43,734 nucleotides of DNA from Chloroflexota bacterium. Its GTDB lineage: Bacteria > Chloroflexota > Anaerolineae > Anaerolineales > Villigracilaceae. The notes below the pieces were generated by a model. It saw only the letters and a list, made by a program, of their open reading frames with translations. It was not told the origin of the DNA and did not search any database. Location: assembly GCA_016219545.1 (NCBI GenBank), contig JACRMH010000064.1, positions 1 to 43,734 on the forward strand. The letters are read 5' to 3'. The position numbers and the translations under genes are program-made. The first letter of the stretch is position 1. The number at the start of each line of letters is the position of its first letter. Positions 7,855 to 15,825 of the stretch are shown piece after piece.

Positions 7855-8898
7855 TTACAGAATAACCGAACTTGTATCGCTGATATTTAATTCCATGACA
7901 TGACCATCGCCTCGGGCCTTGACCTTGGCCTGCCTGCCGATCAACGAGCGACTCAGCGCCGCATCCTTGATCTCACAATCCGCCTCGACGATACTCTCAG
8001 CGATCTGGCTGTTGTCTATCTTGCAGTTTGCACCGATGGATGCGTAAGGTCCGATGGTTGAGTTGCTGATCTCTGCCGTGGGATGAATGGATACCGGTTC
8101 AACGATCTTCACGTTTGCAAGTTTAAAAGTTTGCAGGGTTGAACTTTCCGACCTTTCAACTTTCAAACCTCCCAACATTTTTTTATTTGTATCCAGTGTC
8201 GCTTCTATCGTTCCCGTATCCAGCCATGTGCTGATCTTGTTCGTGCGGACTTTCGCTCCGCCTTCGATCATGATGGAAATGGCATCGGTCAGGAAGTATT
8301 CGTTCTTGAGCATTACGCCGCGTTCCATTTGATCGTCAATCGCGGAAAGCAATTGTTCCGAACTCTTGAAGTAATAACACCCAACGACCACAAGGTTATT
8401 CTCCATGCTTTGCGGCTTTTCAATGAAATGCTTCACCCAGCCGTCCGCACCGACTTCCGCCACCCCAAAGCGGCGCGGATCTTCCACGGGCATTACCCAG
8501 GCCACGCCATCCGCTTCCTCTTTTGCAAGGAAGGAGAAGTCCGTTTCCATGAGCGTGTCTGAGAAACACATGATCATCGGTCCGCGCAAATGTTCGCGCG
8601 CTAATGCCAGCGCATGGGATTGTCCCTTCATTTCTTGTTGAACAACGAAATGGGCTTTGAGGTTTGGATAATGTTCTTTTATAAAAGGGGGAATTTGCAT
8701 CTCGCCCAAATAGGGGCCGAGGATGAAAACATATTCGGTGTTTTCCGGGTCCGGCAAAGTCTTGAACATATCCAGCAAATGTTCAAGCGATGTTTTTCCC
8801 GCCACGCTGACGAGCGGCTTGGGCTTGCTCCACGTGTGCGGGCGCATTCTGGTTCCCCATCCGGCCATGGGGATAACGACTTTAAGGGATTCGGTCAA
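7855..8898 (-). CDS. Sugar-phosphate nucleotidyltransferase with left-handed beta-helix tail
   Basis: This 347-residue protein would activate a sugar 1-phosphate with an NTP. The N-terminal signature GWGTRMRPHT followed by SKPKPLV is that of the glucose-1-phosphate nucleotidyltransferase family. Later CFSDTLMETD (metal Asp) and FIEKPQ match. From about residue 255 the protein has hexapeptide-like repeats (isoleucine-rich, STIGPYASIGANCKI), suggesting a beta-helix. The start is a TTG at 8898 with GGAG 7 nt upstream; no ATG fits as well. A repeat-like segment lies at the domain boundary (8118-8178). The sugar is unknown. Confidence 0.88.
   Translation of the reverse strand: MTESLKVVIPMAGWGTRMRPHTWSKPKPLVSVAGKTSLEHLLDMFKTLPDPENTEYVFILGPYLGEMQIPPFIKEHYPNLKAHFVVQQEMKGQSHALALAREHLRGPMIMCFSDTLMETDFSFLAKEEADGVAWVMPVEDPRRFGVAEVGADGWVKHFIEKPQSMENNLVVVGCYYFKSSEQLLSAIDDQMERGVMLKNEYFLTDAISIMIEGGAKVRTNKISTWLDTGTIEATLDTNKKMLGGLKVERSESSTLQTFKLANVKIVEPVSIHPTAEISNSTIGPYASIGANCKIDNSQIAESIVEADCEIKDAALSRSLIGRQAKVKARGDGHVMELNISDTSSVIL
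8118..8178 (-). repeat. Possible repeat-derived linker inside the nucleotidyltransferase gene
   Basis: On the minus strand this stretch contains CTGCAAACTTTTAAACTTGC and runs of GAAAGTTGAAAGG-type words. A similar word, CTGCAAACCTTTCAACC, occurs in the gap near 1846-1862. It encodes the linker between the catalytic and beta-helix domains in frame. Similarity is partial, so this is a tentative repeat call. Confidence 0.3.
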
Positions 8899-8907
8899 GG
8901 AAGTTCT

Positions 8908-8927
8908 CCAGTGAAAGATTTCACTGG
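8908..8927 (-). promoter_or_regulatory. Hairpin over the ribosome binding site of the nucleotidyltransferase
   Basis: CCAGTGAAA (8908-8916) and TTTCACTGG (8919-8927) are perfect 9-bp inverted repeats. On the minus-strand mRNA the stem touches the GGAG used by the TTG start at 8898, so folding could limit translation. This is inferred only from base pairing. Confidence 0.45.
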
Positions 8928-8979
8928 TATTTTACCAATGAAATGCTGAAGAGATGATTAGCGTCTGGGGTGTCAAATG

Positions 8980-9444
8980 TCACCATTCGCCGAATTGTGG
9001 GATGGGTTTCCCGGCACGGTATTCGTCCAACCTCAAGCGGTGCGAGGAGAAAACGTCAGCGGGCAGGTCGTCCAAAGAGAATGCACGCATCTCCGCGATC
9101 TCGCCATCCGGCTTGCCCGTTATTTTGAAATCCTTACAAATGAACACAATCGAATGATCTGTCTTCCATTGTACGAAATTTGTGTATACGCCCATCAAGG
9201 TCACTTCGCCCAAGTGCGCGCCCGTCTCTTCCAACGCTTCGCGCCGCACAGCCTCTTCAAGGGTCTCGCCGCGCTTTACTCCGCCGCCGGGCAGGAACCA
9301 TCCATTGATGTATGTGTGGCGTACCAACCAAACTTTATCATCTCGAATCGTCATAACCCGTACCCCCATGCGGACAGGGCGAAAGATGAAGCAATAAATT
9401 TTGAAACCAAGATACAAGAGGCGAATGAGCATGAGCTTGACCAT
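8980..9444 (-). CDS. Nudix hydrolase
   Basis: The Nudix box is complete: the GGVKRGE half, then seven residues, then REALEETG (about residues 54-76). This predicts Mg-dependent hydrolysis of a nucleoside diphosphate-X compound. The N-terminus is hydrophobic and basic (MVKLMLIRLLYLGF), possibly a membrane-attaching helix. The frame stays open to 9492, but that extension lies wholly within an 18-bp inverted repeat, so I start at the ATG at 9444. Neither candidate has a good Shine-Dalgarno, so the start is unsure. The substrate is unknown; the sugar nucleotidyltransferase next to it hints at nucleotide-sugar turnover, but this is only context. Confidence 0.88.
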   Translation of the reverse strand: MVKLMLIRLLYLGFKIYCFIFRPVRMGVRVMTIRDDKVWLVRHTYINGWFLPGGGVKRGETLEEAVRREALEETGAHLGEVTLMGVYTNFVQWKTDHSIVFICKDFKITGKPDGEIAEMRAFSLDDLPADVFSSHRLRLDEYRAGKPIPQFGEW

Positions 9445-9445
9445 A

Positions 9446-9490
9446 GACGGTGGACGGTAGACCATGGTCAACGGTCTACCGTCCACCGTC
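9446..9490. repeat. 18-bp perfect inverted repeat
   Basis: GACGGTGGACGGTAGACC (9446-9463) is exactly mirrored at 9473-9490 around a 9-nt loop. It occupies the gap between the aldo/keto reductase stop (9495) and the Nudix start (9444). No T-run follows on the minus strand, so it looks like a dispersed palindrome rather than a terminator. Confidence 0.88.
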
Positions 9491-9494
9491 AAAA

Positions 9495-10472
9495 TTATTG
9501 ATGCCCTAAAATGGGATGCGGGCGATAGGGCTCTTCGAGCTGCTTGATCTCTTCGTCTGACAGTTTAATTTCCATCGCGGCAATGGCCTGATCCAAATGC
9601 TCGATCTTGCTGGACCCGATAATGGGTGCGGCGATATGGGGTTTACTCAACACCCAAGCCAAAGCGACCTGCGACCCGGTTACGTTATGTGCCTTTGCAA
9701 TTTCCTGCGCCCGTTCCGCCACCGTGAAATCTTCATCGCGGAAATATAGTTCGTCTGCAAACGGGTCGCTATTCGCGCGGACACTTTCCCCGCCGCCCCC
9801 GCGCTTGCGGTCGCCTGCGAAGAATCCGCGCGCCATGGGGCTCCACGGGATGAGTCCAATGCCCTGATCTTTGCAGAGCGGGATCATCTCACGCTCCTCT
9901 TCACGATACACAAGGTTGTAGTGGTTCTGCATCGAGACAAATTTTGCCCAGCCGTTCATTTCGGAAACGTGCAATGCTTTCATAAACTGCCATGCGAACA
10001 TGGACGATGCCCCAATGTATCGAGCCTTGCCCGCGCGGACGACATCGTTCAACGCTTCCATCGTTTCCTCGATGGGTGTGTTGTAGTCCCAGCGGTGGAT
10101 CTGATACAAGTCTACATAATCCATTTGCAGGCGTTTGAGTGACTTGTCAATCGAATCCATGATGTGCTTGCGCGAGAGTCCGCGGTCATTGGGGTCGTCG
10201 CTCATTTGCTGATAAACCTTGGTGGCGACGACAATGTTTTCGCGTTTTACATCTTTGAGCAAATTACCGGTCACGCGCTCGCTTTCCCCCAGCGAATAAA
10301 CATCTGCCGTGTCGAAGAAGTTGATGCCCGCCTCCAGCGCGCGCTGGACAAAAGGCTTGGCTTCCTTTTCTTCCAAAATCCAGGCTCGCCATTTTTTCGA
10401 GCCATAGGTCATCATCCCCAAACATAAACGAGAAACTTTTAAACCAGTTTTGCCAAGATTAACGTATTGCAT
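9495..10472 (-). CDS. Aldo/keto reductase
   Basis: This 325-residue NADPH-dependent (beta/alpha)8 oxidoreductase has the expected catalytic tetrad: Asp in FFDTADVYS, Tyr in the same segment, Lys in VVATKVY and His in YQIHRWD. The C-terminal AAPIIGSSKIEHLDQA is the cofactor phosphate-binding loop. The subgroup looks like the YajO/Tas or GSP69-type reductases acting on varied carbonyls. The ATG at 10472 (MQYVNLGKTG) follows AGGAGA at 7 nt; the frame upstream would overlap the preceding gene. Likely co-transcribed with the membrane protein and pcrA upstream. Confidence 0.93.
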   Translation of the reverse strand: MQYVNLGKTGLKVSRLCLGMMTYGSKKWRAWILEEKEAKPFVQRALEAGINFFDTADVYSLGESERVTGNLLKDVKRENIVVATKVYQQMSDDPNDRGLSRKHIMDSIDKSLKRLQMDYVDLYQIHRWDYNTPIEETMEALNDVVRAGKARYIGASSMFAWQFMKALHVSEMNGWAKFVSMQNHYNLVYREEEREMIPLCKDQGIGLIPWSPMARGFFAGDRKRGGGGESVRANSDPFADELYFRDEDFTVAERAQEIAKAHNVTGSQVALAWVLSKPHIAAPIIGSSKIEHLDQAIAAMEIKLSDEEIKQLEEPYRPHPILGHQ

Positions 10473-10482
10473 AATGATTCTC

Positions 10483-11061
10483 CTATTTATTTGATTTTTC
10501 TTCAAGATACCAATAAATTTTTTCAACAACTTCAATGCTTTCCCCAAAATCGATTAATCCTGTTTTTAATTTTGGACGACTTGTAAATCTAACATAGGTT
10601 TCAGAATCTGTAATTCGAGCTATTACAAATTCCACTTCTTCTATACTTTTCCAGCCAAAGGGAGTTTGCGCCTTTATTCGTAATAGATTTTCTTGCTCTA
10701 AAATTTTTGCGTTCACGATCATTAATGATGAGATACAAGCCTTGAATGCTGCCTCGTGCCCCATCGGTAATCTGATTGACCGTGTTTGAAGAGTAGATAA
10801 TATGTTTTCTGAATCATGTGTGGGTAAACTATGAACACGCATTATGTGATAAGTAACCGCTGTTAAAGAGAACAAAATACCACCGGCAATGCTTGCTGAC
10901 CAAATCCAAGAAGCGGACCGAATTATTTCTGAAATAATTTCATGCCAGCTATAACCAAGTATAAAACCTGTCAAAATTGGCGGAACAATATTCATTCCAA
11001 TACCAACAAACAGAGACAAATATATAAACGCCTTTAAATATAGTAGCAGATGTTTTTTCAT
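10483..11061 (-). CDS. Unknown two-helix membrane protein, AT-rich
   Basis: This is a 192-residue protein of no family I recognise. Two hydrophobic segments (about residues 7-35 and 50-70) precede a soluble C-terminal domain of alternating strands (for example YVRFTSRPKLKTG and VVEKIYWYLEEK). A good AGGA site precedes the ATG. Base use is clearly more AT-rich than in its neighbours pcrA and the aldo/keto reductase, with many AAA, AAT and ATT codons, which suggests acquisition from elsewhere. It sits 12 bp after pcrA and 10 bp before the reductase start. Confidence 0.75.
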   Translation of the reverse strand: MKKHLLLYLKAFIYLSLFVGIGMNIVPPILTGFILGYSWHEIISEIIRSASWIWSASIAGGILFSLTAVTYHIMRVHSLPTHDSENILSTLQTRSIRLPMGHEAAFKACISSLMIVNAKILEQENLLRIKAQTPFGWKSIEEVEFVIARITDSETYVRFTSRPKLKTGLIDFGESIEVVEKIYWYLEEKSNK

Positions 11062-11073
11062 TATTGTTCCTGC

Positions 11074-14000
11074 CTAAATAATTTCCAGTTTTGCCAAACT
11101 TGCGGCAAGACGTTTGAGTCCAACAGATTTAAATTCAATTACCACAATCTCATCATTATCTTGTATTCTGCTTTCCTGCACGATCCCCTCGCCAAATGAG
11201 GCGTGCTTGACGCGGTCTCCAGATTTGAATCTGCTCATTGCAACGGGAGCAGACCTAGGCGGAGGAGGAACCGTCCACCTTGATTCGGATGTGCTTGGAC
11301 TGCCATAAGAACTTCGTGAGGAGGAAAATGAAGTCGTGGGACGTCCCGTGCGGGTTTTGCCAACAAGCAGATTCGCAGGGACGTCTTCAAGGAATCGCGA
11401 TGGATAAGTCTCTTCCGACATGCCGCGCCCGCCGCGTTGAATGGCGCGCAATAAATAAAGGCGGTCTTTGGCGCGCGTGATGCCAACGTAAAACAGGCGG
11501 CGCTCCTCTTCCATTTGAGCGGGCTCATCGAAGGAACGACTGTGCGGCATGATGCCATCATCGAGGCCGACGATGAAGACAGCGCCGAACTCAAGTCCCT
11601 TGGCGGCATGGAGAGTGAGCAGGGTGGGGGCGTTCGCGTCAGTGATGGTATCCTGATCGGCGACGAGGGCAATGTTTTCGAGGAACTCATCCAGGGTGCG
11701 CGTGGAATATTCAAGCGCGAGGCGTTTCAATTCAAGCACGTTTTCCCAACGGTCTTTACTTTCGTCGGAATCATCTTCAAGAATAAAATCCTTGTAATTG
11801 ATGTCTTTCATGATTCGGTCAAAGAGTTCGACGGTTGTAAACGCGGGCGCAAGCGCAAACCAGTTCGCAAGCATCCCGCCAAAATCCGCAAGAGGCAGCG
11901 CGGCACGTCCGGTAAACGATTTGTAATATGGTGAATCAGCGCCGCGTGCAAGGTCAAGCAAAATTGCGCCGGGGGATGTATTTTCCTGATTCGCCACGAG
12001 GTGAAGGGTGGTCAATGTTTTTTCACCGATGCCGCGCGGCGGGACGTTGATGATACGCCCAAGCGCGGCCTCATCGGCGGGGTTATGTACGAGGCGAATA
12101 AAGGCGATCATATCCTTGACTTCGCGGCGTCCATAAAACCTTTGCGCGCCGACCAAGCGATAGGGAAGCCGCGCCTGCAAGAATGCTTCTTCAATTAAAC
12201 GTGACATGGCATTGGTGCGGTACATGACAGCACATTCGCCCGGTTCAAATTGTTTGGAGGCGACAAGCTGTGCAATGGTATCTACAACAAAAGAGGCTTC
12301 GTCGTAATCATTGTAGGCTTCGTGGAATAATATTTTCTCGCCCGCACCGCGGTCGCTGAATAGCTTTTTCTTGCGGCGGTTACTGGCGCGGTCAATGACT
12401 CCCATGGCGGCATCCAGAATGTTTTGGTGGGAGCGATAATTCTCTTCCAATAGTACAACCTGTGCATCGGGGAAGTCCTGCTCAAAGCGCTGTACATTGC
12501 GATAGTCCGCGCCGCGCCAGGCGTAAATGGAGTTGTGAACTACCATGCCATTGGCGATGTAATTATGAAGATTCTCGACTTCAAAATCGTATACCGTTCC
12601 CTGATAAGCCTCTCGGGAAACTTCTACAATTTCATCTTCAACAATTTCTCCATCCTTTTCAATTGCTACGATCATGGAAGGATGTAAATGACTTGCAGGC
12701 ATAAGGTTGAAACGCGATGCGAGAGGTGAATCGCCTTTGTCTACAAGGAATGTCCCTGTAACAATTTCAGCGCCATCGGCAGCTTCACTTAATTTTTGCG
12801 CGACTTCCTGAATATCATCATATTGCAGGCGATTAATGCCAATGCGCCAATTACCCCGGCTTCGAATGCGTGGATTGTATCCAAGCTCTTTCAGTTGCTT
12901 CGACAGTTTCGGGTCACTGCTCCACAAGTCCACGCGATGTGCGTGCCAGGGGGATTCTTTGGTGATGCGCCCATCTCCAAAATATCGAATGTTGACAATG
13001 TTACGGAATGTTCCTTGCGGGATATAGTGTGGATAGCTGATGTCCATTCCGAGATCAGTTAACAATTGATTCGCATTACTGTCTGTATCAATCTGACTGA
13101 ATAACTTATCAATATATTCCTGTGACATGCGCATTCTTCGTCCGCGCACATGGAATACCGTGGTTGGAATTCCGTAGGCGGTTGAATAATAGGCTTCCCA
13201 ATAATGGGCTTCGTTCCTGTTCTCGCAAACTTTCAAAACCCACATTCTATTTGCATTTTCTTGATTGCTTCGCACTTGCAAGCCAACTTTTAACGCACTC
13301 CCATCACTGCGTGCGTGAGAGGCAATTCCGACGCGATAGCCTTTATCCTTGCGATACATCAAATAGACATAATGTAAACCGGGATTCATCCCCAATCTTG
13401 CAAAGACAATGTGATTAGGTGTGGTTTTGATAATATGTCCATTGCGAGTCTTTGCTTTGATCAACTCTCCTTTGAAACTTCTTTTTCCAATACGAGAGAC
13501 ATTTGAGACCATGGTTGAGCCGCGTCCGCTCGCAGCTAGAACCTTATCGCCTTTTTTAAGCGTTTCAATTTTTCTTTGCCCGTCTTGGGTTTGTATTTTT
13601 GTCCCGGCGGGGAAACATTGATCGGGGTCACCCACGCAAAAGATATTCTTGTGATATGAAGCAAGATGCTTGACCAGCGCATATTGCGCGAGGTTTGTAT
13701 CCTGAAACTCATCCACGAGGACATGACGGAATCTTTGCGCGTACTTTTCACGAACTGCCGGTACATCTTCCAGCAGGCGCGCGGTATAAACCAGCAGGTC
13801 GTCAAAGTCCACGGCATTGCTGGCGATCAGTCTTTTTTGATATTCAGCATAAACACGTTTGACAACTTCGTCGCGATAGGTGTTGATCGGATAATCTTCG
13901 GAGCCGATGAGTTCATTCTTTGCGCGGGAGATGGATGCGTGGATGCTGACCGCGCGATATAACTTGTCGTTCAAATTGAATTCTTTGATAATGCTCTTGA

Positions 14001-14361
14001 CGATCCTTTCCTGATCGTCGGAATCGAAGATCACGAAATTGGATTCAAGTGGAAGGTGTTCGGTCTCACGCCGCAGGATGCGCGCACAAATAGAGTGAAA
14101 CGTGCCGAGCATGATGCCGTCTGTGGCCTGCTCGTTCAGCATGGACTTGACGCGCGAATCCATTTCCTTGGCGGCTTTGTTGGTGAATGTGACCGCCAGA
14201 ATCTGCCAAGGGCGGACGCCTTCGTTTGCGATCAAATAGGCGATGCGCTGGGTGAGTACACGCGTCTTGCCAGAGCCCGGGCCTGCTACTACTAAAACAG
14301 GTCCATCTGGCGCTGTGACAGCTTTGCGTTGTTGAGGGTTAAGTTTTGCGAGAAAGTCCAT
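11074..14361 (-). CDS. pcrA: UvrD/PcrA-type superfamily 1 DNA helicase interrupted by an intein
   Basis: This ATP-dependent 3'-5' DNA helicase acts in repair and replication-fork clearing. Precursor length is 1095 residues; removal of the intein (residues 249-610) leaves 733, normal for PcrA. Helicase motifs are the Q motif LNPQQRKAV, GPGSGKT (I), TFTNKAAKEM (Ia), DEFQDTN (II), GDPDQ/SIYAWRG (III, split by the intein), ENYRS (IV), TLHAAKGLEF (V) and FYVGITRAKDRLYL (VI). A C-terminal Tudor-like domain (GDRVKHASFGEGIV) fits PcrA. The ATG at 14361 is chosen because the upstream frame only reads through a palindrome (14408-14442). Confidence 0.95.
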   Translation of the reverse strand: MDFLAKLNPQQRKAVTAPDGPVLVVAGPGSGKTRVLTQRIAYLIANEGVRPWQILAVTFTNKAAKEMDSRVKSMLNEQATDGIMLGTFHSICARILRRETEHLPLESNFVIFDSDDQERIVKSIIKEFNLNDKLYRAVSIHASISRAKNELIGSEDYPINTYRDEVVKRVYAEYQKRLIASNAVDFDDLLVYTARLLEDVPAVREKYAQRFRHVLVDEFQDTNLAQYALVKHLASYHKNIFCVGDPDQCFPAGTKIQTQDGQRKIETLKKGDKVLAASGRGSTMVSNVSRIGKRSFKGELIKAKTRNGHIIKTTPNHIVFARLGMNPGLHYVYLMYRKDKGYRVGIASHARSDGSALKVGLQVRSNQENANRMWVLKVCENRNEAHYWEAYYSTAYGIPTTVFHVRGRRMRMSQEYIDKLFSQIDTDSNANQLLTDLGMDISYPHYIPQGTFRNIVNIRYFGDGRITKESPWHAHRVDLWSSDPKLSKQLKELGYNPRIRSRGNWRIGINRLQYDDIQEVAQKLSEAADGAEIVTGTFLVDKGDSPLASRFNLMPASHLHPSMIVAIEKDGEIVEDEIVEVSREAYQGTVYDFEVENLHNYIANGMVVHNSIYAWRGADYRNVQRFEQDFPDAQVVLLEENYRSHQNILDAAMGVIDRASNRRKKKLFSDRGAGEKILFHEAYNDYDEASFVVDTIAQLVASKQFEPGECAVMYRTNAMSRLIEEAFLQARLPYRLVGAQRFYGRREVKDMIAFIRLVHNPADEAALGRIINVPPRGIGEKTLTTLHLVANQENTSPGAILLDLARGADSPYYKSFTGRAALPLADFGGMLANWFALAPAFTTVELFDRIMKDINYKDFILEDDSDESKDRWENVLELKRLALEYSTRTLDEFLENIALVADQDTITDANAPTLLTLHAAKGLEFGAVFIVGLDDGIMPHSRSFDEPAQMEEERRLFYVGITRAKDRLYLLRAIQRGGRGMSEETYPSRFLEDVPANLLVGKTRTGRPTTSFSSSRSSYGSPSTSESRWTVPPPPRSAPVAMSRFKSGDRVKHASFGEGIVQESRIQDNDEIVVIEFKSVGLKRLAASLAKLEII
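12532..13617 (-). mobile_element. Intein in helicase motif III, with GIY-YIG-like insert
   Basis: A 362-residue protein-splicing element lies between GDPDQ and SIYAWRG. It starts with Cys1 (CFPAGTKIQTQDG, block A), has block B with TTPNH (His69), a block F YDFEVENLHNYIANG, and ends VVHN before Ser+1. All class 1 splicing residues are therefore present. The middle (about residues 82-150) resembles a GIY-YIG nuclease: YVYLM, then YRVG, R116 in QVRSNQE, and E141 in HYWEAYYSTAYG. A later piece (about 226-262, HRVDLWSSDPKLSKQL) recalls the second half of a LAGLIDADG-type fold. The nuclease reading is an inference from motif spacing. Confidence 0.93.
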
Positions 14362-14407
14362 GAGGGGGATTTTGAATGATGAATTTTGAAGGATAAAGGA
14401 TGGAAAA

Positions 14408-14442
14408 GTCGTTGAACGTTTAACGTGAAAACGTTCAACGAC
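14408..14442. repeat. 14-bp perfect inverted repeat upstream of pcrA
   Basis: GTCGTTGAACGTTT (14408-14421) and AAACGTTCAACGAC (14429-14442) flank a 7-nt loop, about 50 bp before the pcrA start. It may be an operator or one more dispersed palindrome; the sequence does not decide. Confidence 0.75.
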
Positions 14443-14473
14443 CACAAGACTATCACACTATGAAACCAACAGA

Positions 14474-14863
14474 CTACTTGAGTTCAGAGGTGCAGTTCGG
14501 GCAGCGTGTGGCTTTGATGGGGATGGAGCTGAAACAATAGGGACAATCCTTCGCAGTCGCTTCCGCCGCAGGCGCTGGTTTTTTGAAACTGTTTGCGGCT
14601 TTTACAATTAGGAAGATAACGAAGGCAACCAGGAGAAAGTCAAGGATGGTTTGCACGAATGAGCCCCATTTGATCACCGCAGCGCCGACTGTGATCGCCA
14701 ATTCGCTGAAATTCACTCCGCCCATCAAAAGCCCGATCACGGGCATGATGATGTCATTGACAAGGGAGGTAATGATCTTGCCGAAAGCGCCGCCAATGAT
14801 GACGGCCACTGCGAGATCCAACACATTTCCTCGCACAATAAAATTTTTAAATTCCTTGATCAT
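14474..14863 (-). CDS. mscL: Large-conductance mechanosensitive channel with zinc-ribbon tail
   Basis: MscL opens under membrane tension to release solutes on hypo-osmotic shock. The N-terminal amphipathic helix and TM1 (MIKEFKNFIVRGNVLDLAVAV and the following GGAFGKIITSLVND) and TM2 (about 70-90, FVQTILDFLLVAF) are typical. The C-terminus is unusual: the standard helical bundle is replaced or followed by a four-Cys ribbon, C107-P-Y-C110 and C121-P-N-C124, likely to bind Zn. The length is 129 residues. The function call is firm; the role of the ribbon is unknown. Confidence 0.95.
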   Translation of the reverse strand: MIKEFKNFIVRGNVLDLAVAVIIGGAFGKIITSLVNDIIMPVIGLLMGGVNFSELAITVGAAVIKWGSFVQTILDFLLVAFVIFLIVKAANSFKKPAPAAEATAKDCPYCFSSIPIKATRCPNCTSELK

Positions 14864-14995
14864 GGTTTTCTCCTTTGTTGAACAACTGATATTTGGATTC
14901 TATGTTAGGAAGGGAGGACTGTCAACAATCAGATGCCGGATCTCTTATGGAACAGGAGCAGGCGGCAGGTCGGGTTGGATGCGCAGGATTATCAG

Positions 14996-15034
14996 GGAAA
15001 AATAATGGCAGAGTCATCATACGATGACCCTGTC
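14996..15034 (-). terminator. Terminator after the lipoprotein gene
   Basis: On the minus strand GACAGGGTCATC pairs with GATGACTCTGCC (plus 15007-15034) around GTAT, with one internal mismatch. A T-rich tail (complement of 14998-15006) follows. It lies 21 bp past the stop at 15055. Confidence 0.7.
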
Positions 15035-15054
15035 ATGAGTAAAACGTCAGCTTA

Positions 15055-15729
15055 TTAATTTTGAACAACAATGGTCATGGTGAGAATACAGAAACCTGTT
15101 TTTCCAACGAAAATTTTCCAGGTTGAGGAGTAGGTGCCATAATTTTTGGGAGCTACCATATCTACAACGACACTCATGCTCCCGCCGGGGTTTATGGATT
15201 TGGTGAAATCATATACATCCTGCTTTTGGAACTTGTCGCCGCCAACCCAGCGATAGTCAGAACTGGAGGCTTCCCACACCTCTGTGCCTACATTCTTAAT
15301 ATCCCACTTTCCGTCAAAATCCGAGCGGGGTGAAACGGTGGAATAATCCGCCGGGCTTTGTGAAATGAGAGTGCATGCATATTTTGTGGTTGAAGTGCCG
15401 CCTCCAATTTGCGTGGATCCAGGTTTTGCTGTTGATGTTGCAGTGGGTACTGTCGGCGTGAACAGTGCGAAAATAAATGTAGGGGAGGGAGTTTCCGATG
15501 GCAGCGCTGTGTTGGTCGGAAGGGGAGTGAAGCTGGGGGTTAATGAAGGACCCGCGACCAGCGCAGTTTGAGTAGCTGCTGCGTTCGCAGTCAACACGAT
15601 GGATGTGTTGGCTGCGTTTGGGTCAAATGCAGCAGGAGGGTTGGATACGGGTGCAAGGGTCGGCACGCAGGCAAGGATCACCGCCGTTACGATCAAAATT
15701 GAAAATATCCTGTAGTTCCGCTGAGTCAT
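15055..15729 (-). CDS. Lipoprotein with NBR1-type Ig-like domain
   Basis: This 224-residue exported protein has a signal peptide ending in the lipobox ILAC (Cys21), so it is probably lipid-anchored outside the membrane. A Thr/Pro/Ser-rich linker (about 50-110) leads to a C-terminal beta-sandwich. Its FDGKWDIKNVGTEVW start and GTYSSTWKIF end match the NBR1 central Ig-like domain, which is common on secreted proteins of Chloroflexota. The linker probably spans the cell envelope. An AAGGTTAAC... stretch and GGAGGAACT precede the ATG. The ligand is unknown. Confidence 0.85.
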   Translation of the reverse strand: MTQRNYRIFSILIVTAVILACVPTLAPVSNPPAAFDPNAANTSIVLTANAAATQTALVAGPSLTPSFTPLPTNTALPSETPSPTFIFALFTPTVPTATSTAKPGSTQIGGGTSTTKYACTLISQSPADYSTVSPRSDFDGKWDIKNVGTEVWEASSSDYRWVGGDKFQKQDVYDFTKSINPGGSMSVVVDMVAPKNYGTYSSTWKIFVGKTGFCILTMTIVVQN

Positions 15730-15767
15730 AGTTCCTCCAAGGTTAACTAATGTTTAACTTTTTATAG

Positions 15768-15819
15768 AGACCCTGGAGGTTTCCCGTAATGTCTCCAAAA
15801 AGCTTCAGGGTCTTTTTTT
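15768..15819 (+). terminator. Hairpin with T-run on the plus strand, after kamA
   Basis: AGACCCTG (15768-15775) and CAGGGTCT (15806-15813) form an 8-bp stem followed on the plus strand by seven T. Both flanking genes are on the minus strand, where the stem has only a weak U tail. It may stop antisense transcription or act as an mRNA 3' stem for kamA. Confidence 0.45.
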
Positions 15820-15825
15820 ATTATT

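Noticed and set aside
9445..9492. Longer Nudix start at 9492
   Set aside because: The extension is encoded entirely by the 18-bp inverted repeat and adjoining bases, with no ribosome binding site.
14362..14445. Longer PcrA start at 14445
   Set aside because: The extra 28 residues read through a palindrome and low-complexity DNA; MDFLAKLNPQQ is the family start.
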